Positions 42,481 to 54,317 of a stretch of 64,000 nt of DNA are shown here, in pieces. The DNA comes from Diabrotica undecimpunctata (lineage: Eukaryota; Arthropoda; Insecta; Coleoptera; Chrysomelidae): positions 21,911,644 through 21,975,643 of the forward strand of contig NC_092806.1 of NCBI RefSeq assembly GCF_040954645.1, read 5' to 3'. Position 1 is the first letter of the stretch. Each line of letters begins with the position of its first letter. A model generated the notes under the pieces. The model had not been told where the DNA came from and did not search any database. It saw only the letters and a program-made list of their open reading frames with translations. A program made the translations under genes and the position numbers.

Positions 42481-43945
42481 GTCGTTAACCTGATGGAGGT
42501 ATCGTGATATCATGAAGCTATTAGCTCAATTTCCCAATGTTCCTCCACGTTTTTCTATCTTCTGCTATTCTAGCACATTCTGACAATGGAGCGCCAATGG
42601 TAGCAACAATATGGTCCGTGTATCGTGTGGGAGATCTACCTCTATTTCTTTTGCCTTCTACTTTTCCCTGGATGGTAAGTTTTTCAAGACCATTTCTTCG
42701 AAGCACATGTCCAAAATAGCTTATTATTTGTCCTGATATTTGTGTTCTTAGTCTTGTCTTTATGTTTAGCTGATCCAGTATAGATTCATTTGTTCTTCGG
42801 ACCACCCATGGTATTCTCAGCATTCGTCTCCAGCAGTACATCTCAAATACATCTATGTTCTTTTTGTTTTTCTCAGTAAGGGTCCAGCATTCCGATGCAT
42901 AAGTAAAAACTGGAAAAACTAGACTTCTTACTAGTCTCATTTTTGTATCGGTAGTTCATGGCTTTTCCAAATTTTTGTTAATTTTGCCATAGCGCTTTTT
43001 GCGATTGCTGACCGCCGCTTTATTTCTTCAGTACAGCCTCCTTTGTTGGTTATTAATGAGCCCAGATACACAAATTTATCTACAACAGCGATATTGTTTA
43101 TCATGACCAGATGATTTTGATTGTTGTTAGCTCTGTCAATTATCATGATTCTCGTTTTATCTCTGTTTATTTTAATGCCCATCGTTAAGCTTACGTCTTC
43201 TATCCGTTGTAGCAGGTGAATCAATTCAGCTTCAGAACTAGCGAGGATAGTAGTATCATCTGCATATCTCAAGTTGCAAATCTTCTTCCCGCCAATGGTG
43301 ATGCCACCGTTTCAGTCCTCAGTAGCTTTCCGCATTATCCATTCACCATAGATGTTAAATAGAATTGGGCTTAGTATGCAGCCTTGTTTCACGCCCTTTG
43401 TGACCCTGAAACTATCGGTTAGTTCCCCATTTATTATAACTCTGGCATAATTGTTATTGTACAGGCTTTTAATTAGCAGTATCAGATGACTGGGGACTCC
43501 CATTTCAGACAAAACCTGCCACATTTTACTCCAGTTGACCAAATCGAAAGCTTTACTATAATCTATGAAGCACAAATATGTTGTGATGTTGAATTCTCTG
43601 GATTTTTCTACAATCTGCCGTACGTTTAAAATTTGTTCTCTAGTACCACGTCCGGGGACGAAACCTGCTTGTTCCTCCGCAATATTAGGTAGTAAAAAGG
43701 GCTTTATCCTCTCGAGAATTATGTGTAAGAGTATCTTACTGCAATGCGCAATTAGAGCAATTGTGCGATAGTTGCTACATAAATCTTTCGCTCCCTTTTT
43801 ATGTATGGGAATATATAGTGATTGTGTCCAGTCCTCAGGCCATTTATCTGTCTCCCACACTCTTTGACAAATTTTATGTATTATATCCACTCCAACGTCA
43901 TCTAGGGCCCAAATCATTTCAATAGGTATGTTCTCTGGACCGGCA
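42448..43945 (-). mobile_element. RTE-like element, RT domain nearly intact, 5' truncated
   Basis: The TTC tail lies at 42448-42480 and the truncation point near 43945. The minus strand reads GPENIPIEMIWALDDVGVDI, WPEDWTQSLYIPIHKKGAKD, EEQAGFVPGRGTREQILNVR, YLCFIDYSKAFDLVNW, RVTKGVKQGCILSPILFNIY, then a stop at about 43312, then KICNLRYADDTTILASS (YADD intact), KINRDKTRIMIID, KFVYLGSLITNKGGC. After a frameshift near 42940 the C-terminal region has TYASECWTLTEKNKK, YCWRRMLRIPWVVRRTNESI, SYFGHVLRRNGLEKLTI, KRNRGRSPTRYTD. This resembles the RTE/BovB C-terminus (RRLLRVPW, YFGHLMRR). Only one stop and one frameshift disturb it. Confidence 0.9.
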
Positions 43946-44109
43946 GCAATTACTGAACGAATTACACTCATATGTCGAAGTACCACTGTATGTCCCGGAC
44001 AATATAGCGGATCATATAAAATTAATCTCAATCACGTTTATTTTTGCATAATTGTACGTTTTAAACAAAAAAAGTCCTAAATTCTGGTTTCCGTAACATT
44101 TTTAAATCC
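43946..44109 (+). repeat. Right copy of the ~164-bp direct repeat
   Basis: Begins GCAATTACTGAACG, directly after the truncated 5' end of the RTE-like element, and ends TTTTTAAATCC. It keeps CACTG followed by TA at the former Tigger end, whereas the left copy has CA there. Confidence 0.9.
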
Positions 44110-45009
44110 ATTACCAATCAATTAAATAATAATAGGTACTCCGCATATTATATCCTATTTGATTATATGATAATGTTCTTCTCTGTTTTTCTTGTAATTC
44201 GTAATTTGTAGAACAAATATTCCGACAATGTCAATCAATCCATGTAGAGGCACAAGACAGGTATGATTAATGCGATTAAATAGAGCAAGCAAGCACACAA
44301 ATGCGCAAGAAACAATGGATGATAAATCTCCAACATCAATCATATTCTGAACTGTTGATATAAAACATGGCCACGTTCACTTCCGGTGACGGTAATGACT
44401 TAACTGAGGCCCCACGTTTGACAGAGACCGGAATTCGTCGTGATTTACGAACTCTTGCCCTTGTCTTGACCCTCCATTTTTCTCTTTTCCGATCCTACAC
44501 ACGAATATATCTCTCCTCTGTTATTTAAAGTTGATGGATGAAGACATATTTCAGGTTACTGATTCCGTATGAAAACGAGGATGTAAAATATTAATTCTTT
44601 TAGAAATTACTTTTTCTGTACGACAGTATATGAAGTGGATTGATTGTTGCTTTTGACTGGAGGAACAGATCTGTTATGGTATAATTTCAAGCAAAATAAG
44701 GAATAAAAGCTGAAGGAGCTTTGACATTTGACATAAATAAACTATTCTGCTCATGACTTCTCTATTATTGTTTCGCCGGATGTTTTCTATCCTAAGCTGC
44801 TATAGTAATATAATATAGAGAATATCGAAAAAAATTGTAATTTAAATATTTTTTGGTTTGACACCAATATGATATTTCCATTATCACAATCTAGCCTTTA
44901 AGACCAATAAGTATGTATACTAAGTTAGACTCTTTAGCGTTCTTAGTTTTAATATCTTAGTTTAGTACACCACTTTTACTTGTACACTTTACACCGTACC
45001 TTTTCGCAC
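44110..45009. other. Stretch without a recognised gene, one CpG-bearing patch
   Basis: At 44367-44528 a 53-codon plus-strand frame in a CpG-richer patch starts MATFTSGDGNDLTEAP. It has no known domain. The rest is AT-rich. Confidence 0.4.
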
Positions 45010-45515
45010 TTTAATTTAACACTCACTCGGTCAGATCAAGTGGTTTTGTTGGTTTATGTCGTCTAATCACTTTAGTATTGTCTAAAAGTTGACGAACCTC
45101 TGGGTTTACGTGCTGATGAAGCTTTTTTTCATTGCCCTTAGCTTGTTTTTTTATTACCTCAGTGAGAGTTTCTACACTTAAATCTTTATGAAGGTTATCG
45201 TTACAAACATCCAGGGGGCATCGTCTAAGCCTCGAAGTACTTTGTTCTGGAACCTTTGTATGAGACTTACATTGTTTGCACTGGTACATCCCCATAATTG
45301 GATACCGTAAGTCCACACCGGTTTGAGGACTTGTTGATAGGTCAGGAGTTTTTTATATACTGATAAGGTCGAATATTAACCCAATAACCAATACGTTTTT
45401 TTGTATTTCAATTGAAGTTTTTCTTGCTTTTTTTTGACATGTTTTCCATCTCAATTTAGCGTCAAGTGTCATACCCAAGTATTGAACGTTGGATGTTGAA
45501 CAAACTGTAATTTAG
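45010..45515 (-). mobile_element. Jockey 3' fragment
   Basis: The minus strand reads NVQYLGMTLDAKLRWK, LQLKYKKTYWLLG, LKPVWTYGIQLWGCTSANNV, RFQNKVLRGLDDAPWMF, then ETLTEVIKKQAKGNEKKLHQ, HVNPEVRQLLDNTKVIRRHK, TKPLDLTE and a stop at 45023-45025. WTYGIQLWG, PW and R.KR.KPLDL are hallmarks of the Jockey C-terminus. Frames change about three times. Confidence 0.85.
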
Positions 45516-45544
45516 CTACTAATCAACTAATGTGAGATTACAAG

Positions 45545-45860
45545 TTAATGGACTAATTTGTGATTGAACATATTGGCCACTCTATGAGAACCAGACGACC
45601 AATATAACATGTCTAATCTTTGTTGTTTGGCTCTCTTGGAATTTCGAAGATATCTGACTACCTTCCACATAATGACAATTAACATAACAATGAATATAGT
45701 TAGTAGTCCTGTGGTGAAATGAGGAATCCATTGATGGTTGGCAATGGTTTTCCACGTGTATTCGGATATGTCTTGGTTCACCTTCTCTGCCTCAAGTACT
45801 TTATTTGGCAACTCACCTCCCCTAATATCTATGTTATGTATGGGAATGTTGATCTGGACA
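45545..45860 (-). pseudogene. Env-like membrane-anchor fragment, probable Gypsy/errantivirus relic
   Basis: An 88-codon open frame, with coding-like sequence a little upstream, has a juxtamembrane stretch (YTWKTIANHQWIPHFTTG), one transmembrane helix (LLTIFIVMLIVIMWKVV) and a short basic tail (RYLRNSKRAKQQ). This arrangement fits the C-terminus of insect Gypsy-type envelope proteins, but no fusion peptide, LTR or pol lies next to it. A host single-pass membrane protein is the alternative. It is flanked by a 17-bp inverted repeat at 45495-45511 and 45975-45991. Confidence 0.35.
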
Positions 45861-46329
45861 ATGGTAAAAATCCAATTTTATTTTGAAACTATAAAAACTT
45901 CCTGAATTTTTATAGTTTCACCGTGTACAATTGTAAAGAATATCGATTAACTTAATTAAATTAAATTAAACTTAATTACAGTTTGTTCAACTTCCTGAAA
46001 ACTATAGATTGCCTAACTGGTATTGAGGAAGTGCTGGCAATCATTTCCTCGATTCAAATTATATTTGCCATCTTTCAAAAGTCAAAGGTTTTTGTTTTAT
46101 GCAGAGGGGAATATACTTATTTGATGAATCGTAGCATTTTAGTGAGATTATAAATATAGCTTCGGGACTAGTTTGGAATGTAGTCTATTATAAATTTTTA
46201 CCTCAACAACAATCATAGTGTAATAATAATATAAACATATATATATAATAAAATAAACATTTTATTTATCATCGTTGATCGAAAACAAACGATCACAGGG
46301 CATTAATAACAATTCGAAATTATAATTAC
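45861..46329. other. AT-rich stretch between the Jockey pieces
   Basis: Contains the right copy of the 17-bp inverted repeat (ATTACAGTTTGTTCAAC, 45975-45991). No gene. Confidence 0.4.
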
Positions 46330-46650
46330 ATTCAAATTGTCCATTTTCCAAATCTATAAAAAATCTGTAAAATCTGTAAAATCTATATGTGCTGATTTCA
46401 GTTCATTTAATTTAATACGCTATTTGTTTGTCCACTTCTCCACTTCGACAATTGCATTCTGTAATTTATCTGTTGATTTAATTACCTTGTCACCAATAGC
46501 CATAATTGTCGTATCATCAGCAAACGTATCTACAACATTTTGCTCTGAAACTGGAAGGTCTTTAGTGTACAGGAGATATAGGACGGGTCTCAGTGCAGTT
46601 CCCTGTGGTACCCCTGCACTAATTTTCTTTAGTTCAGAATAAGAATCTTC
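46330..46650 (-). mobile_element. Jockey RT palm fragment
   Basis: Reads SAGVPQGTALRPVLYLLYTK, DLPVSEQNVVDTFADDTTIM, AIGDKVIKSTDKLQNAIVEV, EKWTNKRIKLNELKSAHIDF. FADD is intact. The 3' half of the same kind of element lies at 45010-45515 on the same strand. The pair may be one copy split by the 0.8-kb segment between them. Confidence 0.82.
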
Positions 46651-47010
46651 CTGCTTAATTCTGAATTATTTCTGTGACAAATATAAGTATATCTCTTTGA
46701 GTTTTGGACAGTAAGGGCCATTTTTGCTTTTGCCTTCCCTCGCTCAACCGTTTCCATCTCTCTTTGTTGTTCCATTCTCCATCGTTTAGGCCTCTCTTAC
46801 TCATGGCGTCTATTCTACTTTGTTCCTCCAGGATTTTCGGGGTCGTCCTCCTCTTTTCCTCCTTCCTATGAGGCTCCATTCGGTTATTCTCTTTATCCAT
46901 CTGCTGTCGCTAGTTCTTCTTACATGTCCATACCACTTTAGTCTTTTTTGTTCTATATATGTTAGTATGTCTGTTTCTATTGATGTTCTTTGATGTTGTT
47001 CCATTAATAA
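46651..47010 (-). mobile_element. Non-LTR C-terminal fragment (RTE-like)
   Basis: Two frames join to give MEQHQRTSIETDILTYIEQK, RLKWYGHVRRTSDSRWIK, SLIGRRKRGGRPRKSWRNKV, RGLNDGEWNNKERWKRLSEG. RLKWYGH.RR and GRPRKSW mark the end of an RTE-like ORF. It is strongly 5'-truncated and apparently inserted in the Jockey copy. Confidence 0.75.
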
Positions 47011-47189
47011 AACGATGAAGTCGTTTACACGAAACTGGTGATGTCATTAAGTAGTACATTCAATTTTAGCGTAAGATGCGCATTTGAAAATATATGAAAT
47101 TGAAGCATTTTGTTAAAATAGTGTTAGACCCAAAAATATTGAATTTATTCCAACCTAAACTCACTGTATAATGCTTATGACGAAGACAT

Positions 47190-49275
47190 ATTTCACTACT
47201 AGAACTTCAATAAAAATTCCCAATTACGTAATATGACTCTCAACACTAGAATGGAACGGTCTACGGTAGAACAGCTATAATACTAAGGAAAACAATTAAA
47301 TATTATGACACGAATTCCAAATACACTTTTGGGGATCTACGATTATAAACCCTAAAAGAAGACAGCTCCTCGGAACTGTGCAAAATAACAGCCTTAACCA
47401 CCTATCCAAAAAATACATTTTTCTGCAAAGTCATATTTTGACTTATCTTCCGACCACTCTCCTGTTTTAATAACGGTAAATTCTTTTATAAAGCTGTTAT
47501 AGTCCAAGAGACAATCCAACGTTTCTCAGTAGGAACTATACTAACTAAGACCACTTTGGAACTATCTTAGATGAAAAACTGCAACTAAATATCCCACTAA
47601 AAACTAATTCTCAAATAGACGCAGCCGTAGAACACTTAACGTGTTTAGTTTAGCTAGCTGCAAGACAATCTACGCTTAATCAAAGAAAACATATGTATTA
47701 CAATAAACATGACATACCAACAATCACTAAAGATGAAATAGTTAATAAAAAGAGTCTTAAGATAATCTGGCAAAGAACAAGGTCACCAAGAGATGTGGCA
47801 ATACTTAACAGAGCAACAATAAATCTGAACAACAACTCTTTTTACAAAAAAATTAATAGACCTGAACTCCTAATCTCCCCAATCCGTAAGAAAAATGGTA
47901 ACTGGGCCAGAACTAACCAAGAAAAGGCTAAACGTTTGCCAACCGCTTAGCCAGCTTTTTTACCCGCATATCTCGAGGCTGAACCCTGAGAAAGACAATG
48001 GTATTTATAACCTTCTAGAATGTCCATTCCAGCTTGAACTCTCACTTGCAAAATTTAAAATCAACCAGGTAGAAGAAACCATTAACACTAAAATGAACCC
48101 AAAGAAGTCTCCTAGTCACGATCTCATTACAACTACAATACTTAAAAAATTACCTAATAAAGGTTAAAGTTTGTAACATAAATCTATAATTTTGTTTTAA
48201 AGACCGTTCACTTCCCGACACAGTGAAAACTAGCGAAAGTTACTCATTCCCAAGCCTGGGAAACCTCTGAAAAATGTCATCTGTTATAGACCAATTAGTC
48301 TGTTATAAATTCCAGGAAAATTACTGTTGTAACAGGAATAATTCTTCTACAGGAAATGTCTGTTGTAAATCCAAATTATCATTTCGATTTCAGACCACAA
48401 TACACAACCATCGAACAAATACATCGAGTAAAAAGTCAAGACTCTGAAGACAAACTGTATTATTCTGCGGCATTTTTAAACATTTCCTAGGCATTTGAGA
48501 AGGTCTGTCATACTGGCCTTCTCTATAAAATTAGAAAAATTCTACCTGTTAACCATGTCCTGATTCTGCCATCCTACCTACAAACCAACAATACTTCTGG
48601 ACTCAGTATGAAGAATATTCTAGCGTCCGTCCAATCCAGGCTGGAGTTCTTCAGGTCAATATGCTTGGAGCCGTCCTGTAACTTTTATACACTGCCTACT
48701 TACAAAGTAGGCAGTTAACTCCACCATAGCCACATACGTTGATGATACCGCCATTTTAGCATCACACTTCAAATTGCTAAAGCAATGGCGCATCAAAGTA
48801 AATGAAAGAAAGTAGGTACATGTTACGTTCACAAACAGCAGAGACAACTGCCTTCCGGTAATCCTTAACAATCAGCAGCTTTTCCAAAAAGAAGGTGACA
48901 AATACCTAGGTGTGCACCTGGACAAAAGGAAGCAACTGGGACTTACACTCAGCAGATTATACTGGCTCATGGACCGTAAATCATCATTTGACACTGGAAA
49001 ATAAACTCCTAATATACAAGATGTTAATAAATCCAGTCTGAAGTTATGTTACGCCTGATTATCAACGCTCCATGGTACATCCCAAATTGCAATACATATT
49101 GAGAAAGTCCTCAAAATGATGACGGTTAAAGCTGAAATTAGTAGTTATTTCAAAAACTATGCCCTACGCTTACAGAGATACCCAAAACATCTTAGCACCG
49201 GAATTAATGACCGATCCAATTGCCAGACGCAGGCTGAAACACTTCGTTCCTAGTGACCTACCTAACAGATACTAA
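47190..49275 (+). mobile_element. Jockey element, endonuclease C-half to 3' end, degraded
   Basis: Across frames the order is ITQYDSQH.., WGSTTINPKRRQLLG and NSLNHLSKKY (endonuclease), DEKLQLNIPLKTNSQIDAAV, IWQRTRSPRDVAILNRATIN (linker), FTRISRLNPEKDNGIYNLLE, MNPKKSPSHDLITTTILKKL (RT start). Then come palm remnants (FRPQYTTIEQIHRV) and a damaged catalytic region (VDDTAILASH-like near 48745). The end reads KYLGVHLDKRKQLGLTLSRL, YWLMDRKSS, and APW-like and SNCQTQAET remnants. GTGAAGTGAAGTGAA closes the 3' end. Stops are frequent. Confidence 0.82.
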
Positions 49276-50837
49276 AGTGAAGTGAAGTGAATACCAATCC
49301 CTTCGTTCTCAAATTATTTACTTATTGAAGGTACAGATTTGTAAATTTATTGGAATTAACAAAATTTAATAACAGCTCTTCCAACACAGGAAAAAGAAAA
49401 AAAAATGTCGAAAACTGTACAAGCACCTCGCTTTCAGCAAGGTGACAAAATATTACGATAATAATATGATGAATTTTATTGCTGTCCACTCCATATCGGA
49501 TGTAGAGTCTAATATCAAAAAGGCCACGTCTCAAGCTATATTTGACGAGTAGCACCTAAAAATGGAAATATATATATGACACCTAGTCAAAGGAAACGAC
49601 TAGATGGAGCAAAGAGGAGACTATCTTAAGATCTGGAACTGTAAATAATAAAAGGGAGGCAAAGATGACATACCAAAGGTAGCGGAAAACATTGGATGAG
49701 AACGTTATAGCACGACAACTGAAAAAACATTGTGGAGAGATACAGCCAGTAATGGACTATTTGAAATAATGGAAAATTATTATGTTAATTGCTAAAAAGA
49801 ATGAATTTATTAGATACCTTTTCGAATTTTACCTGAAATTATGACGAAACTAAAACCTTTTTTTATTAATGTAAAAGCTTCATAGCTTGTTACATATATT
49901 ATTTATGTGAAATAGGTACAATGACAATTCCCGTTTATTTAAAGTATAACGATGTTGAGACAATTTATTTGACAAACCTCTTGTAGGAGTATAAATAATT
50001 GTTCGTATTGGAAGAACCCAACCAAATCGTTTAAACCTCAACACATGCTATTAACATGTCTCTGTTTAAGAACAACTGAATAAGAGTTGATTTAAATTTG
50101 CGGAGAATGTTGTAGAATGCCGGCAAGTTTGCAAAGATAACTGACAGATATTTATGATGTCCATATGCAAACTGTTTGAGCTCAGGCCAGCGAACAGCGG
50201 GTTCATAATTAATGCGATAGCGGCGACTTTTTATGAATAGCGGCGCTGCTTCTAGCGATTTATTACCGAAACCACTCTCGGCCATCAACGGATGCTTTGA
50301 ACACTGCCGCCATGTACTTCTCGACTATAACCACTCACCTGTAATAAGCTATGTACCTACGTAATATTTGTTTAGGTTGCGTTAAGATCGGACCAGTCAT
50401 GAGAAGAGGATTCGTATATTCAGTCAGTTCGGAATATTTTGGAATTACGTTCAGGATCAGTTGTCACAGCGTTCGAAGTTTTATTTTTTAGGAACGACTT
50501 TTTTATTTCTTGGTAAATTATATTTTGGCTTTATACCGGTGTACCTATTAATTGCAGTAACAGTTTTGCGGTCCTTGCGTTGCATCTGTTTAAGGAGTTT
50601 GGAGTTGGAGTTTATCTCTTAAAATATAACTAAGTATGGATCATATGTTGCATATTTTAGTTGTAATATATCCATATTTCTACTTTCTATCCTCTCAACG
50701 CCTTTCAATAGGAATCAATAAATGGCTGACGCTCGCATGTATGTGTATACACTATACCCGGAATAAACAGTACTGAAACTGAAACATAGGTGTCTCATAC
50801 CTAAATTAACTAGTATAGACCTATCAAGTAGTCCTGA
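49276..50837. other. 1.5-kb stretch without recognised genes
   Basis: An 85-codon minus frame at 50031-50288 lies in a slightly GC-richer patch and starts MMAESGFGNKSLEAAPLF. It has no known domain (see rejected items). Confidence 0.4.
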
Positions 50838-51885
50838 AGTACAGAGAAGAAGGTGTTTCTAGTGGAGCATTATTTTCGCTCATACGGAATCAACCGAAGT
50901 AATGGTGCAAGTCTGCGATACGTGTGTGACCAAATCACACAACGGTTTAATAAACGTTCTCCAAGTAATGCTGTAATTTTAAATGTTATTGAAAAGTTCA
51001 GAAGTACGAGTAATGTATTTTGATAACGAAAAGGACTTGGGGCGTCCCAGGACAGTTAACAATAACCATGAACGTATTTTTGAGGGAATCTTTGAAAATC
51101 CGAAAGCTAGTCAGACAAGGACAGCGTGGCTTAAAAAGAACTTACTTGCAAAGAATCCTGAATAAGCTGGATGCATTTTCGTATGTGATTCAGGTACATC
51201 AGACTTCAACAATTACATCATTGGAATTATCGCAGTATCTTTTGAAAAATGTATGGTTTTCAGACGAAACATATTTTCGTTTATCTGTCTATGTAAATCG
51301 TCGCACAAATCGATTTCTGGGCTTTGCCAAACCAGGTGGAGTTCAAGAAGTTCCTTTACATAGCGCAAAAGTGAGTGTCTGGTGTGCAGTTTCAGGACAC
51401 GGAATCATTGGTCCGTATCTTATTGAAGAAAATGGTCGGCAAGTTACACTTAATCAAATTTTAACACGCTTCATCCCTGATCTACGTCAATTCTGTCGTG
51501 CACATAATTTGGCATTTCGAGACCAATTTTTCCAGCAGCACGGAGGAACTTGCCATATTGCTGTCAATTTTTTCAATAACATTTTCCAAGCAGATTCATT
51601 TCACGTTTTACTGACTTTACTTATCATTCACATTTTCAAACCTAACATCTCCAGAAGCATACATTTGGGGCATGGCTAAAAATTCTGTTTTTAAACCGGT
51701 AACAAAAACCATCGATGAATTAGAAGATGGCGTTTGAGCCTCCTTTGTGTACCTGAGACAACCCTTATTCCATAACATGACGAGAAACTTAGAACATCGG
51801 TAAGGAAACTTACCAATGTTCCAAGATGTTTCGAAAGTTGTCTTAATCGAGGAGGAGCACATTTACCTCCATCAAATTTAGTATA
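50838..51885 (+). pseudogene. mariner-like (DDE_3) transposase remnant
   Basis: The HTH region reads RVFLVEHYFRSYGINRSNGA, LRYVCDQITQRFNKRSPSNA, VILNVIEKFRSTSNV, then LGRPRTVNNNHERI. The core has NVWFSDETYFRLSVYVNRRT (first Asp), VPLHSAKVSVWCAVSGHGII, GPYLIEENGRQVTLNQI, FQQHGGTCHIA. In the family the last reads QQDGA.CH, so the second catalytic Asp is His (CAC at 51539-51541). After a frame change SPEAYIWGMAKNSV covers the third-residue region, where family members read D..LWG. The C-terminus is CLNRGGAHLPPSN-like. There is one long open frame (51020-51679), but the enzyme is inactive. Confidence 0.8.
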
Positions 51886-51924
51886 TCATGGAGTGGTTTC
51901 CTCTTTCTTCGATCTACTTTAACT

Positions 51925-53170
51925 ACACTCCTGGACAAAAATATCGAATATTTTGGAATTTTAAAATTTTTCTTTTTTCAAAATAAATTCTGGTCAATCA
52001 AGTCGTTTATTGTAAAATAGAGTTTATTTTAACAATGTTTAATGAACAATTTTAAGTTTTTATGCGGAGAAAATTGTGAAAAAAATAAATGTTTAATATT
52101 AGGTAAATATGGTTATTTTACTCTTAACTTCATTGATGATAATTTAAATTGCTTAAACAAGTCGTTTTAACTGAAAGAAGTGCATGATCAGTAACGAGTA
52201 TTCTCCCCTCTAGCTCTTATTACTGCATGCATCTTTCTCAGCATGATTGAAAGTAAATTTTGGACATATCCTTGGGAAATTGCATTCCATTCATCCTGTG
52301 CAGCAAGCCGAAACTGCTGTATCGTATTTGGAACGGGATTTCTTTGTCATATGCTCCGTTTTAGGTGATCCCACATGTGCTCTATTGGATGTAAATCCGG
52401 GCTAAACGGTGGCCAATCCAATCTTCGAATTTGGACCTCATCAAGATGATTACTCACTATAGCAGCGGCATGTGGTCGAGCATTATCGTGCATTAACGTG
52501 AATATTTCATATCCAATGTAACCAACATATGACAAAACATGATCTTGCAGGATGTTTTAAACGTAAGAATCACCAGTCGTCCGTCCAATTACTTCCACCA
52601 GTGCGGTACGTACCTCCCAACTAACCTTCCCAAAGAGTTATGCCATCAACTCCAAATCTAACGGCCTGGGCGAGACTGCAGCTGGCGAATCGTTCTCCTA
52701 CTCTTCTGTAGACGTAGCTTTGACCATCTGGCTTCCATAATAGGATTCTGGTCTCATCAGTTAAAAGAACGTTTTTCCAGTTGTCGATATTCCACTAAAT
52801 ATGTGTTCTTGCAAATTCCAAACGACGAGATTTATGATTTTGGAGAAGACGTGGAACTTTGGCGGGGCGTCTGGGCTTTAAGTTTGCTTCTTTTGATCTT
52901 CGTCTAACTGTTTGTGAACTCACATTAACTTGTCTAACAATTAATAGCTCATTTCTGAGGTACATCGATGTCAATGAACGATTTCGTGTAGAATTAAAAA
53001 CCAAAAAACGGTCATCAATTGTGGTTGTGCACCTTGGGCGTCTTTGACCAGGCCTTCGTACAAAATTTCCTGTTTAGCGGTAACTTTTTAGAGTATTCCA
53101 AACTATAGATTCAGTTCTGCTGCTATCTGGTGGATAGCAGCAGTAGTGGAAGAGCTATTTGGTTTAAAAA
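51925..53170 (-). pseudogene. Tc1-like element remnant
   Basis: The minus strand gives NVSSQTVRRRSKEANLKPRR, PAKVPRLLQNHKSRRLEFAR, TH (DNA-binding part), a worn FTDES region (LLMRPESYYG), ILQDHVLSYVGYIGYEIFTL, MHDNARPHAAAIVSNHLDEV (second Asp) and QIRRLDWPPFSPDLHPIEHM, WDHLKRSI (third acidic residue). The first Asp region is disrupted (FFLLMRPE). A terminal motif, CACTCCTGGACAAAAATATC, lies at 51928 in the left flank and fits a Tc1 end. Its partner on the right was not found. The element converges on the mariner-like relic, which ends 40 bp away. Confidence 0.8.
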
Positions 53171-54317
53171 CACAAAGATGAGGAATATAATACGACAACG
53201 AATCAATGGTTTTAATGGGAACTAAACTTATGTGCTTCTGGTTTAAATAGTCTTAAACGATATCACAGTAAAGTTTTGTTTATTTATTTATACTTCGGAA
53301 AAATAGGCAAATCCGTTACTGTGATTTTCTATTCTCTGCAATTCAACCTTCTTAAATTAAGTAAATAAGCAGTGTTAATTTTAATGAACAACATCTTTCT
53401 GTTGCTTTTCATTCGAGCACTTTACAAATTATTTACTACAAATATTTTCATGCGGTTTTGTTTGAGTAAAGCAACCAAACCTAATTCCTACGTGGTTAAT
53501 TGTGAGTATACAGTTTCTGTGAGTTTAATTTTAATATTATAGCCCCATAGTGAGTTAGGTACACAAATAACTATTAATGTTACATGGATTTTCTTGAAGC
53601 ATTTCATTGTATATGTATACAAATAGGATAATTACAAGCTACGAGCATGTTAAGTACGTAAATGGGTGCTTGTATGTAATAGTATGTCTGTAGTCCAGTT
53701 ACTGAATTTAAAATGGCACGTTTTTGTAATAGATAAAAAATGCCTTATTACGTAAAATATAATGATTTTTTTTTCAGAAAGTTATTATGTTTGCTAGGAA
53801 AGGAAGAAACATTTGAAAATACCGAGTTTTGCAAGTGAACTATGTAAATACAGATTTATGTAACTAACATTTGCATATACATGATAATAGTCAACCATTA
53901 ACAATATTAGTGGTTCTTGGATTAGTCTATTTTCCAAACCTAGGGAGTTATAAGGTTACGAATAAGAAAAAAAGCATGTGAAAGTAAACTTTTAGTCAAC
54001 AGTTTATTTTTATCCAAAGTACAAAAAGTCTTACAAATTATGTGTATATATTTATATTAATTCCTAAGCTCTAAGTTAGTCTGGGTCTTAATCATCAATA
54101 TGATCATTTTCTGCAACACTCTCGTTATTATTTGTCCTTACGCCAGTATCTATTATTTTATAAAATGTGAGATCCAGCTGGTTTGGAGAGTGTCTTTGGA
54201 TGATTTATCTCCTTTCAATGAACATCCAATCTGTTGTAACTTATAAAGAAATCTTTTTCCCTTGTCGTATTACAGACTTGCTGAACCCTACGTCAGAACG
54301 ATAAAATATTTTCTACC
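53171..54317. other. AT-rich stretch, no gene recognised
   Basis: Nothing supported on either strand. Confidence 0.5.

Noticed and set aside
44367..44528. 53-codon plus-strand frame in a CpG-bearing patch
   Set aside because: Too short, with no known domain and no splice context that decides it.
50031..50288. 85-codon minus-strand frame starting MMAESGFGNKS
   Set aside because: The GC-richer start is suggestive of a first exon, but no clear donor or partner exon could be supported.
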